DNA from: Tundrisphaera lichenicola
GTDB lineage: Bacteria; Planctomycetota; Planctomycetia; Isosphaerales; Isosphaeraceae
Assembly (NCBI RefSeq): GCF_051175385.1
Contig: NZ_CP195106.1
Coordinates: 3,286,001-3,350,000, forward strand
Direction: 5' to 3'
DNA length: 64,000 bases
A program made the position numbers and the translations under genes. The notes under the pieces were generated by a model. The model had not been told where the DNA came from. It saw nothing but the letters and a program-made list of their open reading frames with translations, and searched no databases. Positions 21,678 to 31,375 of the stretch are shown here, one piece after another; the first letter of the stretch is position 1, and each line of letters begins with the position of its first letter.

Positions 21678-23132
21678 GGGTGTAACCAAGTTCTCTGGTG
21701 GTGAATCGTCCGTCCTGGCAAATTGGGTGGACTTCTTGAACCCGACACCCGGAGTTCCGCCATGACACGGAAGGTGATCACCCTGGAGATCGAGGCCGAG
21801 GACGAGGATCTGATTCGCGGCTACGCCGGCTTCGTCGGCGAGATGAAGGATCTCGCCGCCACCACCCCCGATGGCTCGGTCCTCGACGTCTGCGAGGAGG
21901 CCGTCATCGAACAGGGTCGCGAGCACCAGCGTCGGCTCCTCCAACGCGCCGTCCGGGCTCGGCTCGAGCACGCCGAGAAAAAAGGGCTCTCCTGAGAATC
22001 TGCTCGTGTGGACAGGTTCGCGAGAATCGCGGGACCGCCACGCGCGAGGTCTTCACCTGCCTGGGGGCGATCACCTTGAGGCGGCACTGGTGGGGCTCGC
22101 GATGCCCTTGCGTGCCGGGAGGCTATCACGCCGATACCGTCCTCGGGCTCGACGGCGGCCTCAGCCCTCGATTGCAACGCAAGGCCTGCCGTAGTGCCGC
22201 CGACCTGTCATTCGTGCGGACCCGCGAGAACCTGCTCGAGCTGCTCGGCGTCTCGCCGGCGGCCGAGACCCTGCGGGTCTATTGCGAACGTCAGGCCGGC
22301 CGGATCGCGCGTTGGCAGGGCACCGAGACCGCCTCGGCCGAGGGCTTCGGAGAGGCCGAAGGTGGCTGGGAGTTCGCCGTCGACGCCGGCAAGGTCAACA
22401 CCCGTGAGAAGGGCTGGCGCGACCTGAAGATCGCCGTGGCCCAGAAGCGACCGACGGCCAAACCGGCGACCCCCCAGCAGTGGGAGTCGCGCGTCTTGCC
22501 CAAGGCTACCGCCCGAGTGATGTGGGCCGACATCTCGGCGTCCCGGCGATTCCGCCGGTCCTGGCACGCCCGGCTGAAGCGGCTGGGTCTGCCGGCGATG
22601 GCCCGCCTGCACGTGCTGGGGGACGGGGCGTCATGGATCTGGAAGGCGGCCGGCCGGGCCCTGACCGGATGCCGGCAGACCCTGGATATCTACCACGCCA
22701 GCCAGCACATCGCCCTCGCCGGCAAGCGGCTCTTTGGCGAAGGGACAGCCGAGGCGACCACGTTCCACGAGCACGGCCGCGAGTTGCTCCTGAAGGAGGG
22801 CTGGGGCGGGGTCTGTCGCCTGATCGGCGAGGAACTGGAACGCGAGGACACGCCGCAGAGGCGGGGGGCTCTGGAGCGACTGCTGAACTACTTCCTGGCT
22901 CACCTGACGCGGTTGGATTACGCGGGCCGTCTGGCGGCCGGCGATGCGATCGGGAGCGGGGTGGTGGAGGGTGCGGCGAAGACCCTGGGTCTGAGGCTGA
23001 AAGCTCGCGGGGCCCGCTGGCGGCACAAGAACGCCCGAGCCATGGCCGCCCTGATCTGCTGCCGCCACACCGACCAATGGGACCTATTCTGGAAGTGGGC
23101 GGCGTGAAACCCAAGAATTGCTGGTTACACCC
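21678..23132 (+). mobile_element. Complete ISKra4-family insertion sequence
   Basis: A 1455-bp element. The ends are inverted: GGGTGTAACCA at 21678-21688 and its complement TGGTTACACCC at 23122-23132, with weaker matching inside. The 8-bp flanks are identical (TCCGCAGC at 21670-21677 and 23133-23140), a target-site duplication. One transposase is spread over two overlapping frames. It landed in intergenic DNA between a lipoprotein terminator and a kinase gene, about 105 bp upstream of the kinase start. The intact ends and perfect duplication suggest recent movement. Confidence 0.9.
21762..23107 (+). CDS. ISKra4-type transposase, likely made by -1 frameshifting
   Basis: The first frame (21762-21995, 77 aa) encodes the helical N-terminus and stops soon after an A6G3 run at 21978-21986. 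The -1 frame is open from before this run to 23107. It continues with a cysteine motif (LLRICSCGQVRENRG, then TCLGA and RCPCVPGG) and the DDE-type catalytic core: VDAGKVNT, VLGDGASWIWK, and the SGVVEGAAKTLGLRLKARG block supplying the glutamate. A single -1 slip on the A-run joins both into about 448 residues. Frameshift expression is known in part of this family. A disabling mutation is the alternative. Confidence 0.85.
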
Positions 23133-23140
23133 TCCGCAGC
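23133..23140. repeat. Target-site duplication, right copy
   Basis: TCCGCAGC directly abuts the right terminal repeat and is identical to 21670-21677. Confidence 0.85.
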
Positions 23141-23237
23141 TCCGGCCCTCGATCTTATTGTCCGCCGTCCGCGATTTGTGAGAAGATCGCGGGCGATCGA
23201 CGATCCGACGATGCATGATGCTGGAGATGCGCCCGCG

Positions 23238-26198
23238 ATGCCCCATCCGGCCGACCAAAACCTCTTGCTGGGCGTCCTGGCGCTCCAGATGGAATTCATC
23301 TCGTCGGACGCCTTGCTCGACGCGATGAAGGCCTGGACGTTCGAGAAGGGACGATCCATCGCGGAGATCCTCGTGGAGCGCGGAGAGCTCGACCCGGCGG
23401 ACCGCGACGCCCTCCGGCCGATCCTCGACCGCCACCTCGCGAGGCACGGGGGCGATCCCGCCCGGAGCATCGCGGCCCTGGATCTGGGCACCTCGTCCCT
23501 GGAAGTCTTGAGGACGCTCGGCGAACTCGAGGTGGTCGAGGACTCGGATCGGACCTTCGCGACGCGGTCTCCGATCTCCCTCGACTCGACCGCGATCCTC
23601 AATTACGACCCTGGCGATCTCCCCACTTCCCCCCGATACCACCGGGTCCGGCTCCACGCCCGGGGGAACCTCGGCGAGGTGTTCGTCGCCCACGACAAGG
23701 AGTTGCATCGGCACGTCGCCCTGAAGCAGATCCAGGAGCGGAACGCCGACGACTCCTCCAGCCAGGCCCGATTCTTTTTCGAGGCCGAGGTGACCGGCGG
23801 GCTCGAACACCCCGGGATCGTCCCCGTCTACGGCCTGGGCCGATACCACGACGGCCGCCCCTACTACGCGATGAGGCTGATCCAGGGCGACAGCCTGACC
23901 GAGTCGATCGCGGCCTATCACGCGGCGGGGTCCGAGGGGTCCCGACCCGGGGCGCGGATGCTCGAGCTTCAGAAGCTGCTCCGTCGATTCCTGGACGTCT
24001 GCAACGCGGTCGCCTATGCCCACAGCCGAGGGATCCTCCATCGGGACCTGAAGCCCTCCAACATCATGGTGGGCAAGTACGGCGAGACGCTCGTGGTCGA
24101 CTGGGGCCTGGCCCGCCCGATCGTCCCCGGTTCGGGCCCCGGCGGGTCGCTCGACCTCGACGAGCCCCTGCTGCAGGCGCCCTCGGGGAGCGACGTCTCG
24201 CGGACCATCGCGGGCTCGGTGGTGGGCACGCCGGCCTACATGTCCCCCGAGCAGGCCGCCGGCCTCCTCGACCAGCTCGGCCCGGCCAGCGACGTCTACA
24301 GCCTGGGCGCGACCCTCTATCACATCCTGACCGGTCGCCCGACGTTCGGGTCGAGCGACGTCCTGGACGTCCTCCATCGGGTCCAGCAGGGGGACTTCCC
24401 TCCCCCGCGCGAGGTCGAGCCGACGGTGCCCCGGGCCCTCGACGCGATCACCCGGAAAGCGATGGCGACCCGCCCCGGGGACCGCTACGCGACCCCGCTG
24501 GAACTGGCCGCCGACCTCGAGCACTGGCTGGCCGACGAGCCGATCTCGGCGCTCCCCGAGCGCCGGGCCGATCGGCTGGCCCGCTGGGCCCGGCAGCACC
24601 GGGCGGCGACCCTCTCCGCGGCCGCGACCCTCCTGGGGATCGCGATCGCGGCGACCTCGGCCGCCTTCCTCATCGCCGTCGCCCGGGGCGAGACCCGCAA
24701 GGCCCTGGAGGCCCGGACCGAGGCCCTCGTCGCCCAGACCCGGGCCACCGGGCGGATGACCCGGGCCCTCGATGCCGCCCGACTGGCCAACGACCGGGAG
24801 AAGGCCGCCAAGCAGGCGGCGCTGGACGAGGCGGAGAAGGCCAACAGCGTCGCCAACTTCCTCGTCGGCCTGTTCCAGGAGGCCGACCCGGTCGCGGCGG
24901 CCGGCCGGACCTTCGGCGCCGCCGGGCGGTCGAGCGAGGGCCTGACCGCCCTCAACGTGGTCGACCGGGGTGCCAAGGCCCTGGAGGACCAGCTCCGCGA
25001 CCGACCGCTGGTCCGCGCGGCGATGCTCGACTCGATCGGCAACGTCTACGTCGGGCTGGGCGCGACCGATCGGGCCGAGCCGATCCTGACCGAGGCCCTC
25101 GAGATCCGCCGTCGAGAGCTGCCGCCGGACCACCTCGATGTCGCCGCGAGCTTGCATTCGCTCGGCTGGGCCAAGGAAGCCCGGTTCGACCCGGATAGCG
25201 TGGGCCTCCTGCGCCGAGCGTTGGAGATTCGGTCCGCCAAGCTCAGCTCGGACGACCCAAGCGTCGCCGCCACCCAGTTCCACCTCGCGATCGCGCTAAT
25301 TGCCGGAAAACTCGGGACCTCCCAGGAGATCGACCGCCTGCTCGGGGAATCCCTGGCGACCCGACGACGACGACTGGGACCATCCAGCCACCAGGTCGCC
25401 GTCCAGCTCGTCTTCATGGCCTACCTCGAGGCCATGAGGGATGAGCATCTCCGGGCCGCGCCTCTGTTCCTGGAGGCGGCGAAGATCGCCCTCCAGCGAG
25501 GCGAGACGCGGGCGGCGACGAACCTCACCGCGTACGTCAAGGCCGAGGGACTCCAGAGGATCGTCGGCCCCGAGCGATCCCTGCCGGCCTTCGCCCGATG
25601 CATCGAGGAGGCCACCCGGGCCTTCGGCGAGGATCATTTCGTGACCACCTACTTCATCACGATCTACGCGGACAAGCTCCTGCGGGCCGGCAAGCCCGCC
25701 GAGGCCGAGAAGTATTACCGCGAGAGCCTGGCCCATCTCCGGCGGGTCCACGCTCCCGACCCCATGATCGCCTCCATGATCCTCAACGTCGCCCGGGCCC
25801 TTCGCGATCAGGGCCGGGCCTCCGAAGCCCAGAAAGTCGCCCGCGAGGCGTTGGAGATCCTCCGCGGGTGCCAACAGTCGATCCACGTGAAAGGATCCCT
25901 CTCCCAGGCCTGCCAGGTCGTCGGGCTTTTGGACTGGAATCTGGGCGATCACGGCGAGGCCCCCATCGCCCTCCTCCAAGAAGGGGTGAAGCTCCGCCGC
26001 GAGGTGTTCGGGCCGGAATCCCCGATGCTCGCCGATACGCTCCACTACCTCGCCTCGTTCTACGCGCAGGCCAGGCGGGACGATGAGGCGATCGCCGCTT
26101 ACGAGGAAGCCCTGAGGATCGCCCGGAACGGCCCCGGCCCGCCCCCCACCTGGCAGGAGCGGGCCCAGAAGACGCTCGACCGACTCCGGGCCCGCTGA
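23238..26198 (+). CDS. Ser/Thr protein kinase with membrane helix and TPR sensor region
   Basis: 986 residues. A roughly 110-residue N-terminal helical region seen in many planctomycete kinases precedes a Hanks-type kinase domain (about 133-430). The domain has ATP-binding ARGNLGEVFV, Lys163 (VALKQIQE), catalytic HRDLKPSN (Asp270), DWG (288-290) instead of DFG, and GTPAYMSPEQA. A membrane helix lies at about 457-482, then a coiled coil and tetratricopeptide repeats to the C-terminus (AEPILTEALEIRRREL-type units), probably extracytoplasmic and protein-binding. ATG 23238 has GGAG 11 nt upstream; ATG 23211 would add 9 residues. The insertion sequence lies just upstream and may have altered its promoter. 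Confidence 0.9.
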   Translation: MPHPADQNLLLGVLALQMEFISSDALLDAMKAWTFEKGRSIAEILVERGELDPADRDALRPILDRHLARHGGDPARSIAALDLGTSSLEVLRTLGELEVVEDSDRTFATRSPISLDSTAILNYDPGDLPTSPRYHRVRLHARGNLGEVFVAHDKELHRHVALKQIQERNADDSSSQARFFFEAEVTGGLEHPGIVPVYGLGRYHDGRPYYAMRLIQGDSLTESIAAYHAAGSEGSRPGARMLELQKLLRRFLDVCNAVAYAHSRGILHRDLKPSNIMVGKYGETLVVDWGLARPIVPGSGPGGSLDLDEPLLQAPSGSDVSRTIAGSVVGTPAYMSPEQAAGLLDQLGPASDVYSLGATLYHILTGRPTFGSSDVLDVLHRVQQGDFPPPREVEPTVPRALDAITRKAMATRPGDRYATPLELAADLEHWLADEPISALPERRADRLARWARQHRAATLSAAATLLGIAIAATSAAFLIAVARGETRKALEARTEALVAQTRATGRMTRALDAARLANDREKAAKQAALDEAEKANSVANFLVGLFQEADPVAAAGRTFGAAGRSSEGLTALNVVDRGAKALEDQLRDRPLVRAAMLDSIGNVYVGLGATDRAEPILTEALEIRRRELPPDHLDVAASLHSLGWAKEARFDPDSVGLLRRALEIRSAKLSSDDPSVAATQFHLAIALIAGKLGTSQEIDRLLGESLATRRRRLGPSSHQVAVQLVFMAYLEAMRDEHLRAAPLFLEAAKIALQRGETRAATNLTAYVKAEGLQRIVGPERSLPAFARCIEEATRAFGEDHFVTTYFITIYADKLLRAGKPAEAEKYYRESLAHLRRVHAPDPMIASMILNVARALRDQGRASEAQKVAREALEILRGCQQSIHVKGSLSQACQVVGLLDWNLGDHGEAPIALLQEGVKLRREVFGPESPMLADTLHYLASFYAQARRDDEAIAAYEEALRIARNGPGPPPTWQERAQKTLDRLRAR

Positions 26199-26230
26199 CC
26201 GGGGGCCGACGGCCATCCGCCCGGCCGACG

Positions 26231-26259
26231 TTGATCCCGATGACCCGGGCCGGTACAAT
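26231..26259 (+). promoter_or_regulatory. Sigma-70-like promoter for sulfite reductase
   Basis: TTGATC (26231-26236), 17-bp spacer, TACAAT (26254-26259), about 85 nt before the start codon. Confidence 0.6.
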
Positions 26260-26342
26260 GATCATCACAATCTTCATGCGGGAACCGATGTTTCCCGAAG
26301 GCACGAGGGCCTGTGCCGCGCCGCCCGGGTCAGGAGTAGGGG

Positions 26343-28118
26343 ATGACGACCGAGTCGAAGCCGCCAGTCACGCCCAAGCCGAGCAAGGTCGAGGCGATCA
26401 AGCTGGCCAGTGAGTACCTCAAGGTCCACTTGGCCGACGAGGCGTTCAACGGGATCTCGCACTTCACCGAGGATGCGGCCACCGTCCTGAAGTTCCACGG
26501 GAGCTACCAGCAGGACGACCGCGACCATCGGACCCTCCTCAAGCGGGAGGGCAAAGAGAAGGCGTACTCGATGATGGTCCGGGTCCGGATGCCCGGCGGA
26601 AAATGCACGCCGGAGCAATATCTGGCCATCGACGAGCTGGCGCGGACCATCGGCAACGGCACGATCCGGATCACCACCCGCCAGGAATTCCAGCTCCACG
26701 GGATCCCCAAGTCCGACCTCGGCACGATGATCCGCACGATCAACGAGGTCCTGCTCTCCACCCTGGCCGCCTGCGGCGACGTCGAGCGGAACGTCCTGAC
26801 CTGCCCCGCGCCGATCCGCGACGGGGTCCGAGACGCCATGCAGGACGATGCCGACGCCTTCATCTCCCACTGCGCCCCGAGGTCGATGGGCTATTACGAC
26901 GTCTGGCTCGACGGCGAGAAGGTCGACAACCCCCTGCTCCCCAAGGCCGGCCCGATCAAGGTCCCCACCGCCGGCGACGACCCGGTCGAGCCGATCTACG
27001 GCAAGGCCTACCTCCCGCGCAAGTTCAAGACGGCTTTCGCCTTGCCCGAGGATAATTGCACCGACGTCTACGCCAACGACCTCGGTTATCTGGCCGTGGT
27101 CGAAGGCGGCAAGCTGGTCGGCTACAACGTCCTGGTCGGGGGCGGCCTGGGCACGACCCCCAGCGCCGGCAAGACCTTCCCGGCGCTGGCCCTGGAGATG
27201 GCCTACGTCGACCGGGACGACCTCCTGGCCGTGGGCGAGGCGGTCATCAAGGTCTATCGCGACTTCGGCAACCGATCCGACCGCAAACGAGCACGGATCA
27301 AATATCTGATCCATGACTGGGGGATGCCCGCCTTCCGGGCCAAGGTCGAGGAATACCTCGGCCGGAAGCTCGCCGACCCCAAACCGATCACCGTGACCGA
27401 CGTCGACGACCACCTCGGCTGGCACGAGCAAGGCGACGGCAAGCTGTTCCTGGGGCTCCCGGTCGAGAACGGCCGGATCAAGGACGAGGGGGACTTCCGA
27501 CTCCTGGCGTTCCTCAAGGCGTACTTCGAGAAATACCCGACCCCGTCCCGGATGACCTGCCAGCAGTCGATCCTGCTGGCCGGGATCGACCCCGCCCACA
27601 AGGCCGAGATCGAGGCCATGCTGGAGGAATACGGCGTCGCCCAGGTCGAGCGTTATTCCACCGTCCGAAGGTGGTCGATGGCCTGCCCGGCGATGCCCAC
27701 CTGCGGGCTGGCCGTGACCGAGGCCGAGCGGGCCCTCCCGACGATCATGGACCAGATGGAAGTGGCCCTGACCACGCTCGGGCTCGAAACCGACCGCTTC
27801 ACCGTCCGGATGACCGGCTGCCCCAACGGCTGCGCCCGCCCCTATAACGCGGACATCGGCCTGGTCGGGCGGTCGGCCACGAGGAACGACGACGGGACGC
27901 CCGGGCCGGGAACCTACACCGTGTTCCTGGGAGGCCGGACCCTCGGCGACCGGCTCAACGTCGAGTTCAAGGACTACGTCCCGTTCGACCGGGTGGTCCC
28001 CGAACTGGTCCCGGTGTTCGCCCGCTACAAGGCCGAGCGCCTTGAAGACGAGACACTCGGCGACTTCTGCCACCGGGTTGGCGTAGAGTCTCTGGTGGGC
28101 GAGGCCAGCCCGGCGTAA
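26343..28118 (+). CDS. cysI: Assimilatory sulfite reductase hemoprotein
   Basis: Six-electron reduction of sulfite to sulfide at a siroheme coupled to a 4Fe-4S cluster. 591 residues with duplicated ferredoxin-like and siroheme domains. Cluster ligands Cys448, Cys454, Cys493 and Cys497 (ACPAMPTC and TGCPNGC) have exactly the spacing of the E. coli CysI ligands. Substrate and siroheme motifs include GTIRITTRQEFQLHG, RKFKTAF and LVGGGLG. No CysJ flavoprotein lies nearby, so the donor may be ferredoxin or a distant CysJ. Nitrite reductase is the main alternative, but the sequence follows CysI closely. ATG 26343 follows AGGAG. Confidence 0.88.
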   Translation: MTTESKPPVTPKPSKVEAIKLASEYLKVHLADEAFNGISHFTEDAATVLKFHGSYQQDDRDHRTLLKREGKEKAYSMMVRVRMPGGKCTPEQYLAIDELARTIGNGTIRITTRQEFQLHGIPKSDLGTMIRTINEVLLSTLAACGDVERNVLTCPAPIRDGVRDAMQDDADAFISHCAPRSMGYYDVWLDGEKVDNPLLPKAGPIKVPTAGDDPVEPIYGKAYLPRKFKTAFALPEDNCTDVYANDLGYLAVVEGGKLVGYNVLVGGGLGTTPSAGKTFPALALEMAYVDRDDLLAVGEAVIKVYRDFGNRSDRKRARIKYLIHDWGMPAFRAKVEEYLGRKLADPKPITVTDVDDHLGWHEQGDGKLFLGLPVENGRIKDEGDFRLLAFLKAYFEKYPTPSRMTCQQSILLAGIDPAHKAEIEAMLEEYGVAQVERYSTVRRWSMACPAMPTCGLAVTEAERALPTIMDQMEVALTTLGLETDRFTVRMTGCPNGCARPYNADIGLVGRSATRNDDGTPGPGTYTVFLGGRTLGDRLNVEFKDYVPFDRVVPELVPVFARYKAERLEDETLGDFCHRVGVESLVGEASPA

Positions 28119-28140
28119 GATCGCCGGAATGCCCCTTCGT

Positions 28141-28223
28141 AGTCCCGTAGGGTCCGCTCGGCGGACCGTCTCCTTGGCGTTGACGCGACAGGAGACGGTC
28201 CGCCGAGCGGACCCTACGGGACT
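28141..28223. repeat. REPIN-like palindromic element (GGTCCGC family)
   Basis: Two perfect 34-nt inverted arms (28141-28174 and 28190-28223) around a 15-nt centre. Each arm contains its own hairpin GGTCCGC-TCG-GCGGACC. It sits between cysI and the SMP-30 gene and could also act as a terminator for cysI. Confidence 0.75.
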
Positions 28224-28261
28224 GTTAGCTGAAAAACGTGGCCCCCCTGGAGACGCCACCC

Positions 28262-29152
28262 ATGATCCCCATCCTGCGCGACGCCGGCCTCTCGAAGCTT
28301 CTGGATAGCGACTCGGTCGAGACCGTCGCCGATGGCCTGGTCTTCACCGAGGGGCCGCTCTGGCTCCCCGACGGCTCGCTCCTGTTCCAGGACATCAAGG
28401 CCGAGCGGACGTACAAGGTCGCCCCCGACGGGTCCGTGCGCGTCCTCCGCGAGCAGACCCACGCCGCCAACGGCCAGACCTTCGACCCGAAAGGACGCGT
28501 GGTCTTCTGCGAGCAGAACGGCCGCCGGATCTCGCGGATGGACCCCGACGGGTCGAACGTCGAGACCGTCGTGGAAGCCTGGGAAGGCAAGCGGCTCAAC
28601 AGCCCCAATGACATCGTGGCCCGGTCCGATGGACTCCTCTACTTCACCGACCCGCCCTACGGGGTCCAGCCTGACGACCGCGAGATCCCGTTCCAGGGCG
28701 TGTACGCCCTCGACGGCCTGGGGATCCCCCGGCCGGTCCTCGACGACTTCGAGAAGCCCAACGGGCTGGCCTTCTCGCCCGACGACCGGACCCTCTACGT
28801 CTGCGACACCGCCCGGTACCACGTCCGGGCCTTCGACGTCGAGAAGTCCGGGACCATCGACCAGGCTTCCGGCCGGGTCTTCTGCACCCTCGACCCCGGC
28901 CAGGCCGGAGGCCCCGACGGGATGAAGGTCGACCTCGAAGGCCGGGTCTACGTCGCGGTGGCCCTGGGCGTCTGGGTCTTCGAGCCCGACGGCAAGCTCC
29001 TGGGAATCCTGGGCCTCCCCCAGCGCCCCTCGAACCTCAACTGGGGCGGCCCCGGTGGCAAGACCCTCGCCATCACGGCCGTCGACCACGTCTACAAGGT
29101 CCGATTCCAGGCGGCGGGCTTGACCCCGCCCTTCGTGCCTCGCCCGATATGA
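28262..29152 (+). CDS. SMP-30/gluconolactonase family protein
   Basis: 296 residues forming a six-bladed beta-propeller of the SMP-30/LRE family, metal-dependent lactonases or related hydrolases. Visible features are FTEGPLWLPDGSLLFQD (metal-ligand Glu), NSPNDIVARSDGLLYFTDPPYG (Asn/Asp ligands), KPNGLAFSPDDRTLYVCDT and GGPDGMKVDLEGRVYVA. No signal peptide is seen, so it is probably cytoplasmic. ATG 28262 has GGAG upstream; GTG 28238 is an alternative. The substrate is unknown; a sugar lactone is the family expectation. Confidence 0.85.
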   Translation: MIPILRDAGLSKLLDSDSVETVADGLVFTEGPLWLPDGSLLFQDIKAERTYKVAPDGSVRVLREQTHAANGQTFDPKGRVVFCEQNGRRISRMDPDGSNVETVVEAWEGKRLNSPNDIVARSDGLLYFTDPPYGVQPDDREIPFQGVYALDGLGIPRPVLDDFEKPNGLAFSPDDRTLYVCDTARYHVRAFDVEKSGTIDQASGRVFCTLDPGQAGGPDGMKVDLEGRVYVAVALGVWVFEPDGKLLGILGLPQRPSNLNWGGPGGKTLAITAVDHVYKVRFQAAGLTPPFVPRPI

Positions 29153-29227
29153 GCCAATTCTTGCAGGTCAGGGGTCGCCCTGACGAGTCAGGGGATTTGG
29201 TGGGAAGCCCAGCCCTTCGGGCTCCTC

Positions 29228-30010
29228 TCAGAACAGGTCATCCAGGCTCCGTTTCGGCCCCTGTTCCCACTTCGCCGACTCATCGGAGAAGGGGTGCAGG
29301 GGCGTGTCGCGCGGGGGCCTGGGTAGGGCCTTGAGGATCGCCGAGGCCAGCCGGAGATCGGCGGCGGTGGTGATCTTGAGGTTCATCGGGGAGCCTTCGA
29401 CCACATGGCACGGGTGGCCGATCGCCTCGACAAGCTGGGTGTCGTCGGTGATCGCCTCGTCGAGCCCGGCCCGATTCGCGTAGGCCCTGACGAGCAGGTC
29501 CTTGCGGAAGACCTGGGGGGTCTGTGCCCCGAACAGTCCGGCCCGGGGGACGGTCTCGACGATCACACCATCGAGCCCGACCCGCTTGAGGGTGTCGGCC
29601 ACGGCGACGGCCAGGAGGGCGGCCCCGTGCTCGATCGCGGCGGCGAAGACGGCGTCGACCTGCTCGGAGGCAAGGCAAGGACGGGCGGCATCATGGACGG
29701 CGACGTGGTCGACCGAAGGGTCGACCGCCTCCAGGGCCTTCGCGATCGTGTCGTGACGCTCGGCCCCGCCCTCGACGACGGTGATCTCGCGGAACGCGAC
29801 CTCGGCCCCGTACCGGCGGTCGAACAGCTCGCGGTCCTCGGGGTGGATCGCGACGATCACCTGAGCCACGTCGTCGCGGCCCAGGAACGAATCGGCCGCG
29901 CGGAGCCAGACGGCCCGGCCGTCGAGGTCGACGTAGATCTTCTTCTGCTTCGGGTCGCCGAACCGCGTCGAACGCCCGGCGGCCGGCAAGATCACGGCAA
30001 ATCGGCCCAT
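29228..30010 (-). CDS. ispD: 2-C-methyl-D-erythritol 4-phosphate cytidylyltransferase
   Basis: Transfers CMP from CTP to methylerythritol phosphate in the non-mevalonate isoprenoid pathway. 260 residues, about 25 longer than usual because of a C-terminal tail (PRPPRDTPLHPFSDE). The nucleotide-binding loop is PAAGRSTRFGDPKQK, slightly off the usual PAAGxGxR form. Other motifs are VVEGGAERHDTIAKAL, VHDAARP, FGAQTPQVFRKDLL, ITDDTQLVE and GSPMNLKITTAADL. No ispF or other pathway gene is adjacent. It diverges from the dehydrogenase gene at 30262. Confidence 0.9.
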   Translation of the reverse strand: MGRFAVILPAAGRSTRFGDPKQKKIYVDLDGRAVWLRAADSFLGRDDVAQVIVAIHPEDRELFDRRYGAEVAFREITVVEGGAERHDTIAKALEAVDPSVDHVAVHDAARPCLASEQVDAVFAAAIEHGAALLAVAVADTLKRVGLDGVIVETVPRAGLFGAQTPQVFRKDLLVRAYANRAGLDEAITDDTQLVEAIGHPCHVVEGSPMNLKITTAADLRLASAILKALPRPPRDTPLHPFSDESAKWEQGPKRSLDDLF

Positions 30011-30152
30011 CGAGACACCCCTCGGCCCTCGAATCGGTCGAGGAGCCTGACCCCGCCCGATCGGTCGCCCGATTGTGGCCCCGATCGCCCGGCGAAGTCA
30101 ACGCGAACGCCTCGACGGATCTTCGGGCACGCCATCCGCCCGGAGGCCCGGT

Positions 30153-30180
30153 TTGACGCCCCTCGGCATCTCCCTACAAT
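30153..30180 (+). promoter_or_regulatory. Sigma-70-like promoter for the dehydrogenase gene
   Basis: TTGACG (30153-30158), 16-bp spacer, TACAAT (30175-30180), about 80 nt before the start codon. Confidence 0.6.
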
Positions 30181-30261
30181 GGAAGACTCAGCCGGGCGGG
30201 AAATCGATCCTCGAATCGACAACCCGCCCGCGCCCGCCCTTCCCTGGGAGCTCGATCACGC

Positions 30262-31305
30262 ATGCGTCCCACCTACCCGGTCACCGAACTCCTGGGCGAC
30301 GGGATCGGGGCCGAGCTGTCCCGGGCCATCCATACCCTGGCCGATTCCCTGCCCATCCAGCTCGATTTCCGGGCCGTCGACCTGACCCTCGCCACTCGGA
30401 GGGCCCGGGGCAAGGCGGCTTATGACGAGGCCGTCGAGGCAGTGACCGAGACCCGGGTGGCCCTCAAGTATCCGACCGTCACGGCCGAGGAGAGCCCCAA
30501 CGCCGTCCTCCGTCGGCGGCTCGACCTCTCGGTCATCCACCGGCCGGTCTACACCATCCCCGGGGTCCCGACCAATTTCCGGGGCGAACTGGACCTGGAC
30601 ATCATCCGGGTGGCTACCGGGGGGACGTACGACGACCCCGGCCGACCGATCGGCGAGGATGGCGCGGTGAGCCTCCGGATCGTCGAGCGGCGGCCCGTCC
30701 GCGAGGCCGCCCGCTACGCCTTCGGGCTGGCCCGGAAGACCGACAAGCGCGTGACCTCGGCCTCGAAGTACACGATCCAGAAGGCGACCGACGGGCTGTT
30801 CGAGGCCGTCACCCGCGAGGTCGCCCAGCAGTACCCCGAGGTCGCCCACAACGTCGAGCTGTTCGATGCCCTCCTGGGCAAGGTCATCATGCTCCCCGAG
30901 CGGTTCCAGATCGTCCTGGTCCTGAACGAGTACGGCGACTTCCTCTCGGACATGGCCTGCGGGCTGGCCGGCTCGCTCGGGATCGGGGCCAGCGCCAATC
31001 TCGCCTTCGATGCCTCGTCGGTGGTCCGGGTCGCGCTCTTCGACGCGGCGCACGGGACCGCCCCCGATATCCAGGGGAAGAACCTGGCCAACCCCACGGC
31101 CATCTTCCTGGCGCTCTCGATGCTCCTCTACCAGATCGGCGAGATCGCCATCGGCCAGGCCGTCAAGCAAGCCACGCTCGGGCTCCTCCGCGACGGCGTC
31201 CGGACCCGAGACCTGGGCGGGACCGAGTCGACCGACACCTTCACCGCCGCCGTGGCCGCCGAGGTCGCCCGGAAGCTGGCCCCGGCCTCGAAGCCGGGAC
31301 CTTGA
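30262..31305 (+). CDS. Isocitrate/isopropylmalate dehydrogenase family protein
   Basis: A 347-residue beta-decarboxylating dehydrogenase acting on a (2R,3S)-2-hydroxyacid with NAD(P). It shows LLGDGIGAELSRAI, substrate-arginine region NAVLRRRLDLSVIHRPVY, the metal/base motif LNEYGDFLSDMACGLAG and the cofactor motif DAAHGTAPDIQGKNLANPTA. The absence of leu genes nearby makes LeuB less likely. Isocitrate dehydrogenase or a homoisocitrate/tartrate-type enzyme fits, but specificity cannot be read from the motifs. ATG 30262 follows a purine-poor site, but the sequence starts as the family does. Confidence 0.8.
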   Translation: MRPTYPVTELLGDGIGAELSRAIHTLADSLPIQLDFRAVDLTLATRRARGKAAYDEAVEAVTETRVALKYPTVTAEESPNAVLRRRLDLSVIHRPVYTIPGVPTNFRGELDLDIIRVATGGTYDDPGRPIGEDGAVSLRIVERRPVREAARYAFGLARKTDKRVTSASKYTIQKATDGLFEAVTREVAQQYPEVAHNVELFDALLGKVIMLPERFQIVLVLNEYGDFLSDMACGLAGSLGIGASANLAFDASSVVRVALFDAAHGTAPDIQGKNLANPTAIFLALSMLLYQIGEIAIGQAVKQATLGLLRDGVRTRDLGGTESTDTFTAAVAAEVARKLAPASKPGP

Positions 31306-31312
31306 AATGCAC

Positions 31313-31340
31313 CGGCCCCGGCGAGTTGCCACCGGGGCCG
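31313..31340. terminator. Hairpin between convergent genes
   Basis: CGGCCCCGG (31313-31321) pairs with CCGGGGCCG (31332-31340), a perfect 9-bp stem placed just after the dehydrogenase stop. It may serve both convergent genes; no T-run. Confidence 0.5.
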
Positions 31341-31375
31341 ATGATCGAGGGTCTCACTCGGGGCCGATCGCCCGA

